A stretch of 64,000 bases of DNA from Paenibacillus koleovorans NBRC 103111 (GCF_004000845.1 NZ_BIMA01000026.1:1-64000); one strand, 5' to 3'. Counted from the stretch's first letter, positions 1 through 8,933 are shown. The notes: a model not told the origin generated them from the letters alone. A program made the numbers and translations.

Positions 1-1
1 C

Positions 2-1978
2 GCGCAGGCGGCGGCGCTGGCCGCGCACGCGCAGCTGCAGCGGCTCGCCCGCGAGCGCGAGACGGCGCGCCTCTCGGCGCGTCTAGCCGCGTCGCTCGTG
101 GCCGGCGAGCCGTGCCCGGTGTGCGGCTCGCTCGACCACCCGGCGAGCCACCGCACGCACGACCCTGTGGCCGCCACAGCCACCGTACCAGCCGCCGAAG
201 GCGTCATCCCCTACAGCAGCGCGGCCGGCGACGAGCACGATCGGCTCACCGAGGCCCTCTCGCGGCAGCAAGAGTCGCTGCAGCAGCTTAAGTTCCGGAT
301 GTACCAGCAAACAACCAAGCTGGACGAGTTGACGGCGCTGCTAAGCGAAGCAACAACAGCGACTCCGGACCATACTCACCCAGAATCGTCATACATAGCC
401 GAAGCGGCGGCAACCGTCGCAGAAGACACCCTAACGCCCGACGATCTCGCCCACACCGTGCAGCAGCTGGATACCGCCGCTGCCGAGTCTGCCGCCCGCC
501 TCCCGGTTTTGGCCGAGACTGTGAAGCGGCTGCTGCAGCAGCGGCGTCAGCTCGAGCTGCAGCAGAACGAGCTGGCCGCTCGCCTGGAAGCGGCGAGCCA
601 ATCCGCCCAAGCGGCTTCCGACAAACACGCCGCCGCTCAAGCCGAAGCCGACCGAGCCGCCGCCGACTGGGCGGAGCGTTATCCCAACATGTCGCCGGAG
701 GAAGCGGCGCACGAGACGGCGCAGTTGGCCGAGCGCGACCGCCAGGCGGAAGAGCTGCGCGAGCGGCTGGCCAAGAGCGTGCCGTTCCTCGAGAGCACGA
801 ACGCCCAGATCGAGCAGCTGCAGAGCAGGACGATCCAGCTCGACAAGGAGCTGGCGCAGTTGGAAGCTCAGCACGAATCCGCCTCCCGCGCAAACCGCGA
901 GAAGCAGGAGCAACTGCTGCAATGGGCCGAGCCAGGTGCGGACATTCCCGCCTTGGCTCGGCAGACCCAATCCGAGCTCGACCGAATTCGCCTCGAGGAG
1001 CAGGACGCTCGAACCGCTCTCGCTCATCGGCTCGCCGAGCTGCAGACAAGTGCGGAGCGTCACAGCGGCTCTCTCGAAGCGAGCCGCTCAGCCGAGCAGT
1101 CGGCGTCGAGAGCGGAAGCAACGTGGGCAGAGGCGCTCTCCGCCACAGCATTCCATAATCAAGATGAGGTGCTCGAGGCCCGTCTAACCCCGGAAATGCG
1201 CCAATCGCGTACCTCAGGTGTATCCGAGCATCGGGAGCGCGAGACGAAGCTGAAGCTGCTGCGCCAATCGCTGGAGGAGCAGCTTGCCCATGGAACCGTG
1301 ACCGAAGAAGAATGGCTTGCTTGCGAAACCGAATGGATAGCGGCCAGGGAGCGGGACGAAGCTGCGCTTCAAGAGGCGGCTAGAGCGGGACGTGATCTCG
1401 AAGACGTAGAGGCCAAACATACGAAGTGGAGCGGGCTGGAGCGAAGCCGCATCGAGCTCGAGACGAAGCTGGCGCGAATGGCCAAGCTCCAGAGCGTGCT
1501 TAGAGGCAACGCATTCGTCGAGTACGTGGCGGAAGAGCAGCTGACGGTGGTCAGCCGGGACGCCTCGCAGCGGTTAGGGGCGCTGACGGGTCAGCGGTTC
1601 GCGATCGAAGTCGACTCAACAGGCGGCTTCCTTATCCGGGACGATTGGAACGGCGGTGTGAAACGTCCCGTCTCGACCCTCTCCGGCGGGGAGACGTTCT
1701 TGGCCTCGCTGGCGCTAGCGCTAGCCTTGTCCGCCCAGATCCAACTGAAGGGGAAGTATCCGCTGGAGTTTTTTTTCCTGGACGAAGGCTTCGGGACATT
1801 AGATCAGGAGCTGCTCGAGTCGGTAATCGGAGCGCTGGAGAAGCTTCATCTGGAGCGTCTGACGGTCGGTGTGATCAGCCATGTGCCTGAGTTGCGCGCC
1901 CGGCTGCCGAGACGGCTCATCGTATCGCCTGCCGGCACCGCCGGCGGAGGCAGCCGCGTCACGCTGGAATCCGGCTAG
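2..1978 (+). CDS. sbcC: Exonuclease SbcC, C-terminal part (5' truncated by window edge)
   Basis: This is the large SMC-like ATPase subunit of the SbcCD nuclease, which opens hairpins and processes DNA ends with SbcD. The frame is open from base 2, so the start lies outside the window; about 658 residues are visible. A zinc-hook CPVC motif sits near visible residue 38 and is followed by a long Ala/Glu/Gln-rich coiled coil. The C-terminal ATPase half has the LSGGE signature, the Walker B stretch FFFLDEGFGTLD and an ISHV H-loop. SbcD would be expected just upstream. A strong terminator follows the stop codon. Family assignment is secure. Confidence 0.95.
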   Translation, partial: AQAAALAAHAQLQRLARERETARLSARLAASLVAGEPCPVCGSLDHPASHRTHDPVAATATVPAAEGVIPYSSAAGDEHDRLTEALSRQQESLQQLKFRMYQQTTKLDELTALLSEATTATPDHTHPESSYIAEAAATVAEDTLTPDDLAHTVQQLDTAAAESAARLPVLAETVKRLLQQRRQLELQQNELAARLEAASQSAQAASDKHAAAQAEADRAAADWAERYPNMSPEEAAHETAQLAERDRQAEELRERLAKSVPFLESTNAQIEQLQSRTIQLDKELAQLEAQHESASRANREKQEQLLQWAEPGADIPALARQTQSELDRIRLEEQDARTALAHRLAELQTSAERHSGSLEASRSAEQSASRAEATWAEALSATAFHNQDEVLEARLTPEMRQSRTSGVSEHRERETKLKLLRQSLEEQLAHGTVTEEEWLACETEWIAARERDEAALQEAARAGRDLEDVEAKHTKWSGLERSRIELETKLARMAKLQSVLRGNAFVEYVAEEQLTVVSRDASQRLGALTGQRFAIEVDSTGGFLIRDDWNGGVKRPVSTLSGGETFLASLALALALSAQIQLKGKYPLEFFFLDEGFGTLDQELLESVIGALEKLHLERLTVGVISHVPELRARLPRRLIVSPAGTAGGGSRVTLESG

Positions 1979-1993
1979 ATCAATAAGAACTAC

Positions 1994-2033
1994 AGAAGGA
2001 GGCCGGACACAGCGTGTCGAGCCTCCTTCTTTA
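1994..2033 (+). terminator. Intrinsic terminator after sbcC
   Basis: AGAAGGAGGC pairs perfectly with GCCTCCTTCT across a 17-base loop and is followed by TTT. It separates sbcC from the convergent GGDEF-EAL gene and could serve both strands. Confidence 0.8.
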
Positions 2034-2064
2034 CACTCTTCAACGTCTTTACACTTCTAAACGG

Positions 2065-3870
2065 TTAAATCGAGGAAAGCACCAGCTTCTCATCCGACAT
2101 TTGCAGCTGCAGCCAGTCCTCCAGCGTCTTCGCCGGCATCGGCTTGCCGAACAAATAGCCTTGAATCTCATCGCAGCCGAGCTGCTGCAAGAACATGTAC
2201 TGCTCCTCCGTCTCCACGCCCTCTGCGGTCACTTTGAGCTTCAGCGTGCGAGCCAGAACGATAATGGCGGTGACGATGGCTGCATCGTCCGGATCTTCGG
2301 AAATCCCGTTGATGAACGAACGGTCGATTTTCAAGCCGTCGATCGGGAACCGCTTCAAGTAGCTGAGGGAGGAATAACCGGTTCCGAAATCGTCGATCGA
2401 GATGTTGACGCCCATTTCCTTCAAATCGCGCAGCATCAATATGTTTTTCGTTACGTTCTGCATCGCGGCGGATTCTGTAATCTCGAGCTCCAAATATTCA
2501 GGCGACAGCTTCGTCTCGCGCAGCAGCCGATGGATCAGCACAGGCAAGTTTTGCTGGCGGAACTGCAGCGTCGACAAGTTGACGCTCACCCGCAGCTCGG
2601 AGCAGCCCTCCATCATTTGCCACTTGCGCACTTGATAGCACGCCTTGCGAAGCACGAGCTCGCCAAGCGGGACGATGAGCCCGGTTTCCTCGGCGATCGG
2701 GATGAAATCGGCCGGTGAGATTAAGCCCAGCTCCGGGTGAATCCAGCGGACCAGCGCTTCGACGCACACGAGCTGCTCCGTCCGGGCGCTTACTCTCGGC
2801 TGATAGTAGACGACGAGCTCGTCTTTCTCCAGTGCCTTGCGCAGCATCGCCTCCATAGCGAACCGCTCGTAAGGCAGCTGCACACCTTCCGGCGGCGAAT
2901 AGAACTGGTAATGATTGCGGCCTTGTTCCTTGGCTCTGTACATGGCCACATCGGCGTTTTTCATCAACTGTTCGGCGGTCCGACCATGCTCGGGAAAGAT
3001 GGCAACCCCTATGCTGGTGGAAATGTAGACTTCCTGATCATTCAGCACGATCGATTCTTGCAGCGAGTTGAAAATGTCTTTGCAAAGCGCCACTACTTCT
3101 TCCATCCGATGGAATCGGGTGAGCAGGGCGAACTCGTCCCCGCCCATACGGGCGAACGTGGCGCCTCTAGGCAGCTTCCCGCCTATCCGTTCGGAAACGG
3201 CTCGCAGCAGCTGATCGCCGATCTCATGGCCCATCGTGTCGTTCACATTCTTGAACTTGTCCAGATCCAGGAAAAACACCGCCATCGGCACCGGCTTCGT
3301 CCTCATTCGATGGAGCAGCGTGTTCAGTCGTTGTTTGAACAGCTCCCGGTTCGGCAGCATCGTAAGCGTATCGAAGAATGCCATCCGGTTCAGATTGTAG
3401 GATACCCGTCCTATGAAGACGTTGAGCAGCACCATGCCGAACGCAAGCAGCAGTGTATCGAGTGTGAGAAAGGGTGTTCCTGCCGCCCAATGGTACAGAA
3501 AGACGCTGAACATCCCCAGCACCCCGAACACGAGCGTGGCGAGGAAGCCGGCTTCGGAAGCATAGAGCGGAATGACGAACAAGAGCAGCCACGTAGGCTG
3601 CAGACCGTTCTGCCACTCGGGCCAAGTGAGCGAAGCCGTGACAAGCAGCCAATCGACGGCCATCAGTCCGGCCAATCCCGGCAGCTTCAGCAGTTGGCCC
3701 AAATCTTTGACATGAAATGCCCGCCATAAGAGCAAGACGGTATATGCCAAACCTAGAGCCGCAATCGGAAGCAGCTCGATCTGGGGATTATGGCCGTATA
3801 GAAGCAGAAGAACGATCGGGAGCAAACAATGCCCCAGGGCGAACGCTTCCGCATTTTTGTGGACGATCAT
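2065..3870 (-). CDS. Membrane-anchored GGDEF-EAL cyclic-di-GMP protein
   Basis: The protein has 601 residues. Roughly residues 1-165 form about five to six membrane segments with no recognised sensor domain. A GGDEF domain (about 180-340) carries an intact GGDEF core (RMGGDEF), so diguanylate cyclase activity is plausible. The C-terminal EAL domain (about 350-595) keeps VEALVRW, DDFGTGYSS, KIDRSFI and TAEGVET, the usual signs of an active c-di-GMP phosphodiesterase. Both halves therefore look catalytically competent, and which activity dominates cannot be read from sequence. An AGAGGTG ribosome site lies four bases before the ATG. It stands alone, convergent with sbcC. Confidence 0.9.
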   Translation of the reverse strand: MIVHKNAEAFALGHCLLPIVLLLLYGHNPQIELLPIAALGLAYTVLLLWRAFHVKDLGQLLKLPGLAGLMAVDWLLVTASLTWPEWQNGLQPTWLLLFVIPLYASEAGFLATLVFGVLGMFSVFLYHWAAGTPFLTLDTLLLAFGMVLLNVFIGRVSYNLNRMAFFDTLTMLPNRELFKQRLNTLLHRMRTKPVPMAVFFLDLDKFKNVNDTMGHEIGDQLLRAVSERIGGKLPRGATFARMGGDEFALLTRFHRMEEVVALCKDIFNSLQESIVLNDQEVYISTSIGVAIFPEHGRTAEQLMKNADVAMYRAKEQGRNHYQFYSPPEGVQLPYERFAMEAMLRKALEKDELVVYYQPRVSARTEQLVCVEALVRWIHPELGLISPADFIPIAEETGLIVPLGELVLRKACYQVRKWQMMEGCSELRVSVNLSTLQFRQQNLPVLIHRLLRETKLSPEYLELEITESAAMQNVTKNILMLRDLKEMGVNISIDDFGTGYSSLSYLKRFPIDGLKIDRSFINGISEDPDDAAIVTAIIVLARTLKLKVTAEGVETEEQYMFLQQLGCDEIQGYLFGKPMPAKTLEDWLQLQMSDEKLVLSSI

Positions 3871-4102
3871 TTGGCACCTCTGGTTGGTTGAATGTAGAGC
3901 GGGACCGCTAGTCTTTCGAACTATCGATTGACATGTGTCGAAAAAAGTAGAAATATTTACTAGGCGCTCAATAGGAAATTATAACTGATTTTATTATCCA
4001 ATTCTATTATTAGCAGGCAATTTTTTATGTTGACAATTGGAATTAGGTCTAAAAGCATCGGTGACATGTTTCCCGAGGATTCGACGAAAATCCACATTAT
4101 GT

Positions 4103-4147
4103 AAAAAAAGATTGTATAATGGAATCATCCGTTATACAATCTTTTTT
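4103..4147. terminator. Bidirectional intrinsic terminator
   Basis: AAAAAAAGATTGTATAA and TTATACAATCTTTTTT form a near-perfect stem with runs of A and T on either side, so it can end transcription on both strands. It lies just downstream of the small minus-strand gene at 4177-4368. The remainder of the 3871-4176 gap is AT-rich and shows no other clear feature. Confidence 0.8.
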
Positions 4148-4176
4148 GTGTTTGGTAAAATTAAGGCTGGCTATGG

Positions 4177-4368
4177 CTATGACCAGAACGATTCTTTCGC
4201 TTCTTCACTGTTCTTCGCTTGGCTGAACACTTCATCCAGAGCACCGCGCTCTTCCACAGACAATCTCAGTTGAGCCTCGTTCCACATGATGCCTTCCAGT
4301 TGTCCATTCATCCTCTTAGCGCTGCGTACGGCAAGTTGTAAGCCGGTAGACCATCCGACTGCTTGCAT
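4177..4368 (-). CDS. Small hypothetical protein ending Phe-Trp-Ser
   Basis: I do not recognise this 63-residue protein. I chose the ATG at 4368 because a GGGGGG ribosome site lies seven bases upstream; an in-frame ATG at 4404 would add 12 residues but lacks a clear site. The N-terminal half is mildly hydrophobic and the C-terminal half is charged and probably helical (RLSVEERGALDEVFSQAKN). The protein ends in FWS. A strong terminator directly downstream supports it as a real gene. It is divergent from a ComP-like kinase whose known relatives sense tryptophan-modified ComX peptides, but there is no comQ here and the resemblance to ComX is limited to the C-terminal tryptophan. Confidence 0.5.
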   Translation of the reverse strand: MQAVGWSTGLQLAVRSAKRMNGQLEGIMWNEAQLRLSVEERGALDEVFSQAKNSEEAKESFWS

Positions 4369-4458
4369 CCATAGACCCCCCATTTTGGATGTTAAAAACA
4401 ACATATGTGTTAGTACGAGCTTGTTCGCTTCATTATACTAAAAAATGCTGTCGAAAAG

Positions 4459-6780
4459 GTGGAGATTATGAAAAAAAAGTCCATATGGATTTTGATAGTC
4501 CTAGTACTGATCACCGTCCAATCCTGGTTCTTCTATCTCACGTTCCGCTACCCGCATACCGGTATCGTGGTCGAACAGAACGAGAAGTCGGAATGGGTGA
4601 TTGAAGACTTCGAGATGAGCAAGATCGGAGAAGATCTTGATCTCAGGGTAGGCGACATTGTATTGGAAATCGACCGCAAGCCGACCGACGAGCATCCGTC
4701 GATTCGTAAATTCCGTACGGTAGACCAAGCCGACACGCTGCTTATTTCCAGGAACGGAGAGACGTTCGAAGCCAATATCCTGCAAATCCGCAGCTCCGTC
4801 GACTATTTGTCGATCATCGGTGAAACGACATGTTTGGCTATTGCCGGCATTTTGCTGACCACGCTGCGCGGGTCTCCTTCCGCCACTTTCCTGGCCGGAG
4901 TGTTCATCAATATCGGACTCATCTTCATGAGCCTGCTGGCTTCTATCCGTGGCGACTCGACCGGTAAAGTGCTGATCAACAGCTTGATGATGCTGCTCCC
5001 CGTCATGTTCTATCATTTTTTGCTGGAATTTTTCAAAGAGAAGGGAGGGATCGCGACCTCCAAAAAGCTGCTTGTTCCCCTTTATGCGATCGTCATCGCG
5101 AGCTTCCTGCTGCGGTTCAGCTTTTATTTTCCGGATATCGCGTTTGATTTTTATTTTCATAATAACACGGTTACCATCAGCTTCTTCTTGATCGGGATCT
5201 TGCTTAACTTCTACATGATGACCAAGCTGTTGATTAAACATTGGAGTACCGGCGATACGATCAGCATGCTGATCAAAACGGTCTGGATCTCGTTCCTGCT
5301 TTCTTTTATGCCGTTTGCCTTCTTATCTTTCCTACCCCTGCTTATTTTCGGGCATCCGTTCATTTCCACATATTTTTCCGGCTGGATGTTTATGATATTT
5401 CCGCTGTCGTTTGCATATTTGATCGGGACGCGGCAGCTCTACGATATTCATATCGTCCTTCGGCGTTTGATGATGACCGGTGCGATTTCGGTGTTTCCGA
5501 GCACGATCCTGGTCGCCTTCATCTGGCTCATTTTTCAGCAGCATGCGACCGCCCGGCATCTGTCCTTCGTGTTTTGCTTCACCCTGGTACTGCTGACTGT
5601 GCTGCTCTACGCACTGGAACATTTTTCCACAAAATTGGAATGGATCATGTTCCCCCGCAAATATGTGTTGCAAACAGCGCTCAAAAAGATTGCCCGAAAC
5701 TTAGGCAACATTACCAGCTTCCGCGAGATTAAGGATATTATCCTCGTGGACATCGTCTCCACGCTGCGAGTGTACGGGGGAGCTCTCGTATTCCGCTATC
5801 GCGAAGATATGGAGCTGATCGAGGTCGGGGAAATCAATTTGGGCGAGGTGGAGCAGCTTGTCAGGTTCGGCGTTATGGAGCATCCGTTTTATTTGATACA
5901 TGAGGTGAACCGGCACGAGGAGTATACGAGCTATTTGATCACGACCCGTAAAATGACGAATACGCTGCTTGGGCAAGAAGAGGTGCAGTGGCTAAATTTG
6001 ATCATTTCCTATTTGTCCGTGTCGCTTGAAAATATTTTCCTGATCCGCAAGCTGACGCTTAAGCTGGAGCAACTGGCGGCCCAAATGCCAAGCGAGCAGC
6101 TGGCCAAGGATCTCGACTGGTTCCGGAAGCTCATGTTCGAGCTGCAGGAGAAGGAACGATCTCGCATTGCCACAGATATCCACGATACGACGATGCAAGA
6201 CTTGTTTTTTTTGAAACGCCGCTTGAACGCCCTGACCACCCGGTACATCAGCAACGATGAGGATCGCGAGCAAATGATCGCGCTCAGTGAATATGTGGAC
6301 ATCATTAACGCGAACCTGCGGCAAAGCTGCTTCGAGCTGCATCCTCATTTGCTTCAGGAGATCGGTCTGCTGCAGACGGTGCACAAGCTGGTGGAGCAGG
6401 AGCGGGCTTCGTGCCCGTTCGCGGTCGAGTTGAAAATGGTAAGAGCAGGGGCGATCGAGCATAAGGATTTGGAGACGAAGCGTCACATTTTCCGGGTCGT
6501 CCAGGAGCTGCTCAATAATGCCAAAAAACACTCGCTCGCGGAGAAAGTGTCGCTCCATCTGTCCGTCGTGCATGAAACGTTCTATTTGCTATATGAGGAT
6601 AACGGCATAGGCTTCGAGCCGGCTCCAGCCCCCAAGGAAACAGGCACGGCCGGGATCGGGTTGGAACAGATGCGGACGCGGATTCTTCATCTGAACGGCA
6701 ATATGGAGCTGGAGAGCTCAAGAGGGAATGGCGTAAAAATATGGATTACGATGCCGCTCAAAGAAGGAATAACCGCGTAA
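4459..6780 (+). CDS. ComP-like membrane sensor histidine kinase
   Basis: The protein has 773 residues (764 if the ATG at 4468 is used; the region around GAAAAGGTGGAGATT supports either). The N-terminus has one membrane helix, then an extracytoplasmic segment of about 30-110 that resembles a PDZ domain, then roughly seven to eight further membrane helices. The cytoplasmic part has a HisKA_3 dimerisation box with IATDIHDTTMQ carrying the phospho-accepting histidine near residue 575, and a HATPase_c domain with VVQELLNNAKKHS, EDNGIGF and GIGLEQMRTR. The architecture matches ComP and relatives of the NarL/LuxR two-component class. No response regulator gene lies beside it, so its partner is elsewhere or was lost. 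Confidence 0.85.
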   Translation: MEIMKKKSIWILIVLVLITVQSWFFYLTFRYPHTGIVVEQNEKSEWVIEDFEMSKIGEDLDLRVGDIVLEIDRKPTDEHPSIRKFRTVDQADTLLISRNGETFEANILQIRSSVDYLSIIGETTCLAIAGILLTTLRGSPSATFLAGVFINIGLIFMSLLASIRGDSTGKVLINSLMMLLPVMFYHFLLEFFKEKGGIATSKKLLVPLYAIVIASFLLRFSFYFPDIAFDFYFHNNTVTISFFLIGILLNFYMMTKLLIKHWSTGDTISMLIKTVWISFLLSFMPFAFLSFLPLLIFGHPFISTYFSGWMFMIFPLSFAYLIGTRQLYDIHIVLRRLMMTGAISVFPSTILVAFIWLIFQQHATARHLSFVFCFTLVLLTVLLYALEHFSTKLEWIMFPRKYVLQTALKKIARNLGNITSFREIKDIILVDIVSTLRVYGGALVFRYREDMELIEVGEINLGEVEQLVRFGVMEHPFYLIHEVNRHEEYTSYLITTRKMTNTLLGQEEVQWLNLIISYLSVSLENIFLIRKLTLKLEQLAAQMPSEQLAKDLDWFRKLMFELQEKERSRIATDIHDTTMQDLFFLKRRLNALTTRYISNDEDREQMIALSEYVDIINANLRQSCFELHPHLLQEIGLLQTVHKLVEQERASCPFAVELKMVRAGAIEHKDLETKRHIFRVVQELLNNAKKHSLAEKVSLHLSVVHETFYLLYEDNGIGFEPAPAPKETGTAGIGLEQMRTRILHLNGNMELESSRGNGVKIWITMPLKEGITA

Positions 6781-6815
6781 CGCCTTATTAATGGCGATAC
6801 AGCCTTGCGGACGCC

Positions 6816-6854
6816 AAAAAACCTTTGAAGCCTGGATGGCTCCAAAGGTTTTTT
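6816..6854. terminator. Bidirectional terminator between convergent genes
   Basis: AAAAAACCTTTG and CAAAGGTTTTTT form a perfect 12-base stem around a 15-base loop. It lies between the stop codon of the histidine kinase and the 3' end of the amine oxidase gene and can act for both. Confidence 0.85.
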
Positions 6855-6862
6855 CATTGCAT

Positions 6863-8185
6863 CTAGATTCCGGCACCGACAAGCTGCTTCGTATCCTTCA
6901 AAATCCCTTGGGCTACTTGCCGTGCGCTGGAGAAGGCGCGTTCCGCAAGCTCGCCTTTGCCCGTGCAGCCGTCTCCGCAAAAATAAAACGGCATGTTCTC
7001 GACACGAGTGGGCAGAAGCTTGTTCGTATGGACGTTTTTGACGCTGGCTACCATCGCTTTTTTCGAGACGCGTTTCACGGCGACCTCGTCGCGCCAGCCC
7101 GCGTAATGTTTGTCGAACAGCTGCTCGATTTGCTCGGTTTTGCGTTCCAAGTAAGCTTTGCGCTCCGCGTCGTCGGCGAATTGGTCGGACAAGTAGGCGA
7201 TGCCTTGCAGCAGCTGGCCTTGCTCGGGCACTAGCGTATGGTCAGTCGCCGATACGTCGCTGATGAACATTTTGTTGTCCATGTCGCTGATGTACGAGAA
7301 GGGGCGAGCTACGACCCGTTTCAGACCGACGTCATATACCATGACTTCCGTGGACGTGTTGTGCTCGTAAGGGGCCAGGAACGGCTCCCAGGCGGTCCCC
7401 TTTAGCAGCTTCGTCACTTGCTGAACCGGCATGGCGAAGACGATCCGATCGAAGCTTTCTTCGCGCGTCTTCGTCTGCAGGACGAAACGCCCGCCTTCAT
7501 AGCGGATGCCGTCCACGCCCTCTTGCAGCGAGATCGCCCATCGGCCGGATAGCTCGATCTTGCTCTTCAGCTGATTCGTGATGACCGCCCAGCTGCCCAG
7601 CACATAGTTCACCGGACGGGTCGACAGGAACAGGTTGTGGTAGTACTCGCTGATCACAGCGCCTGAGACGAGGCGGGCATCCTCCGGCGTAATGAAGAAG
7701 TTGGAGCAGACGAGATGCTCCCACAGCTCCTTCAAGTCTTCGTCGGCGTTGGAGTAGGCGAGGTAGTCGCCGAGTGTTTTGTAGTGCTTGAGCTGATGAA
7801 TATTGGCGATGATGGCCGTAATTTCTCCCGCGAATCTTACTTTTTGGACGGGGCTGAGCAGGTCGGTTTTCATCAGATTGACAAAATCGAGCGGGGCTTG
7901 CGTCAACTGATTGTTTTTCTCGTATACGACTTTGCGCCTGTCGACTTGTTTGCTGCTGAAAGACAAACCCAGCTCTTTCTCCATGACGGTAAGGGTATGC
8001 CGGTCGATGCCATAAATCGCATGGGCGCCATAGTTGAGGGTGAAGCCTGCTTTTTCGTATGTGAATGCTCTTCCGCCAAGCTGCGGGCTACGCTCGAACA
8101 AGATGCCTTCGATCGAAGATTCCTCGGACAAATAGGCGGCGGCCGTCAATCCGGCCAATCCGCCGCCGATGACGGCGACTTTCAT
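6863..8185 (-). CDS. FAD-dependent amine oxidase / phytoene desaturase-like protein (internal start)
   Basis: The 440-residue product starts at an internal ATG with an ideal AAGGAGG eight bases upstream (8194-8200). It opens with the Rossmann motif VAVIGGGLAGLTAA, followed by the RSPQLGGRAFTYE segment typical of flavin amine oxidases and carotenoid-type desaturases, and ends with an FAD-binding FYFCGDGCTGKGELAERAFSS-like stretch, as in that superfamily. The substrate is not predictable. The same reading frame is open upstream through a complete TetR regulator, so a 640-residue fusion could be made as well (see the TetR entry). Free oxidase from the internal site seems the more likely main product. 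Confidence 0.8.
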   Translation of the reverse strand: MKVAVIGGGLAGLTAAAYLSEESSIEGILFERSPQLGGRAFTYEKAGFTLNYGAHAIYGIDRHTLTVMEKELGLSFSSKQVDRRKVVYEKNNQLTQAPLDFVNLMKTDLLSPVQKVRFAGEITAIIANIHQLKHYKTLGDYLAYSNADEDLKELWEHLVCSNFFITPEDARLVSGAVISEYYHNLFLSTRPVNYVLGSWAVITNQLKSKIELSGRWAISLQEGVDGIRYEGGRFVLQTKTREESFDRIVFAMPVQQVTKLLKGTAWEPFLAPYEHNTSTEVMVYDVGLKRVVARPFSYISDMDNKMFISDVSATDHTLVPEQGQLLQGIAYLSDQFADDAERKAYLERKTEQIEQLFDKHYAGWRDEVAVKRVSKKAMVASVKNVHTNKLLPTRVENMPFYFCGDGCTGKGELAERAFSSARQVAQGILKDTKQLVGAGI

Positions 8186-8785
8186 TTTTGGTTCCTCCTT
8201 CAATTTCGGGGCGACTTCTAAGGGAGAGGGAGGATCGGACGAGCGAAGCCCGGTCCAGAGCAAGGCGAATTGCGTGCGCACGCGCGACTCCAGGTCGGTA
8301 TCCTCCGACATGCACCATCGATTCACGATGCCGCTGTAGGCGGAAATGAGCAAGTCGACCTTATGGCGCTCCGGCAGCCAGTGCAGCAGGCTCTCGGTCA
8401 AATGGCGGAGCTGCTCCCGGCTCTTGGCGGCCGCCGTTTCATTGTGCATGGCAAGCCCTTGGATGCTCCGGATGAGACGAGGCATCGACTGGATGTTAGA
8501 CGCCAAGTCTAAGAACAGTCGGTTCACATGGCTCTCGAGCGATTGCACCTTGGCTGGCGTCTCCTTGACCCATTGCTCCACCACTTCGATTTGACGCTCG
8601 CTGACGATCGACAGCAAATCTTCCTTGCCGTCGAAATAGTGGTAGAAAGTACCTTTGGACGTGTTCGTGGCGGCGATGATATCGTCGACAGAGACGTGCT
8701 CATAGCCTCGCTCCGCGAACATACGGAATGCCACCTCGAGCACATAGTCGCGTTTTTTGCGGGTAGAGGCGCGCATGATATTCAT
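6863..8785 (-). CDS. TetR-family regulator reading in frame into the FAD oxidase
   Basis: One uninterrupted frame of 640 codons. Residues 1-200 are a full-length TetR regulator: the N-terminal helix-turn-helix includes AERGYEHVSVDDIIAATNTSKGTFYHYF-type sequence near residues 24-50, followed by a helical ligand-binding region. Residues 201-640 are the flavin oxidase described separately. No stop codon separates them, although a 200-residue TetR protein is normal in size. The start has AGGAG about 11 bases upstream; another ATG lies three codons downstream. A TAGAC-N5-GTCTA palindrome about 50 bases upstream suggests autoregulation. A lost stop codon, a sequencing error or a true fusion are all possible. 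Confidence 0.75.
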   Translation of the reverse strand: MNIMRASTRKKRDYVLEVAFRMFAERGYEHVSVDDIIAATNTSKGTFYHYFDGKEDLLSIVSERQIEVVEQWVKETPAKVQSLESHVNRLFLDLASNIQSMPRLIRSIQGLAMHNETAAAKSREQLRHLTESLLHWLPERHKVDLLISAYSGIVNRWCMSEDTDLESRVRTQFALLWTGLRSSDPPSPLEVAPKLKEEPKMKVAVIGGGLAGLTAAAYLSEESSIEGILFERSPQLGGRAFTYEKAGFTLNYGAHAIYGIDRHTLTVMEKELGLSFSSKQVDRRKVVYEKNNQLTQAPLDFVNLMKTDLLSPVQKVRFAGEITAIIANIHQLKHYKTLGDYLAYSNADEDLKELWEHLVCSNFFITPEDARLVSGAVISEYYHNLFLSTRPVNYVLGSWAVITNQLKSKIELSGRWAISLQEGVDGIRYEGGRFVLQTKTREESFDRIVFAMPVQQVTKLLKGTAWEPFLAPYEHNTSTEVMVYDVGLKRVVARPFSYISDMDNKMFISDVSATDHTLVPEQGQLLQGIAYLSDQFADDAERKAYLERKTEQIEQLFDKHYAGWRDEVAVKRVSKKAMVASVKNVHTNKLLPTRVENMPFYFCGDGCTGKGELAERAFSSARQVAQGILKDTKQLVGAGI

Positions 8786-8820
8786 CTCGGCATCAACTCC
8801 TGCTTCCCATTTATGGTCTC

Positions 8821-8849
8821 ATTGTACTTTAAATTAGACTGACGGTCTA
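8821..8849 (-). promoter_or_regulatory. Putative TetR operator and promoter
   Basis: TAGAC (8835-8839) and GTCTA (8845-8849) form a perfect palindrome with a 5-base centre, flanked by further AT symmetry. Reading the minus strand, a TACAAT -10-like hexamer lies 17 bases after TAGACC, so the operator would cover the -35 region. This is the usual arrangement for a self-repressing TetR gene. Confidence 0.55.
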
Positions 8850-8904
8850 TATTTTTGTGAGCCAGTGGCGAATCCGCTCCAGGGAAGCGGTTGCGCAACA
8901 AAGT

Positions 8905-8933
8905 ATGCAAGTCCGATTTATTTCTGGTATGAT
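8905..8933 (+). promoter_or_regulatory. Putative SigA promoter with extended -10
   Basis: TATGAT at 8928-8933 is preceded by TGG, an extended -10 arrangement. The -35 region is weak. It lies about 50 bases upstream of the gene at 8981. Confidence 0.45.

Noticed and set aside
2737-3729. 330-codon frame opposite the GGDEF-EAL gene
   Set aside because: Antisense shadow of a gene with clear domains; no homology-like motifs.
4177-4368. Calling this small gene comX
   Set aside because: Only the C-terminal Trp supports it; no comQ, different N-terminus and orientation.
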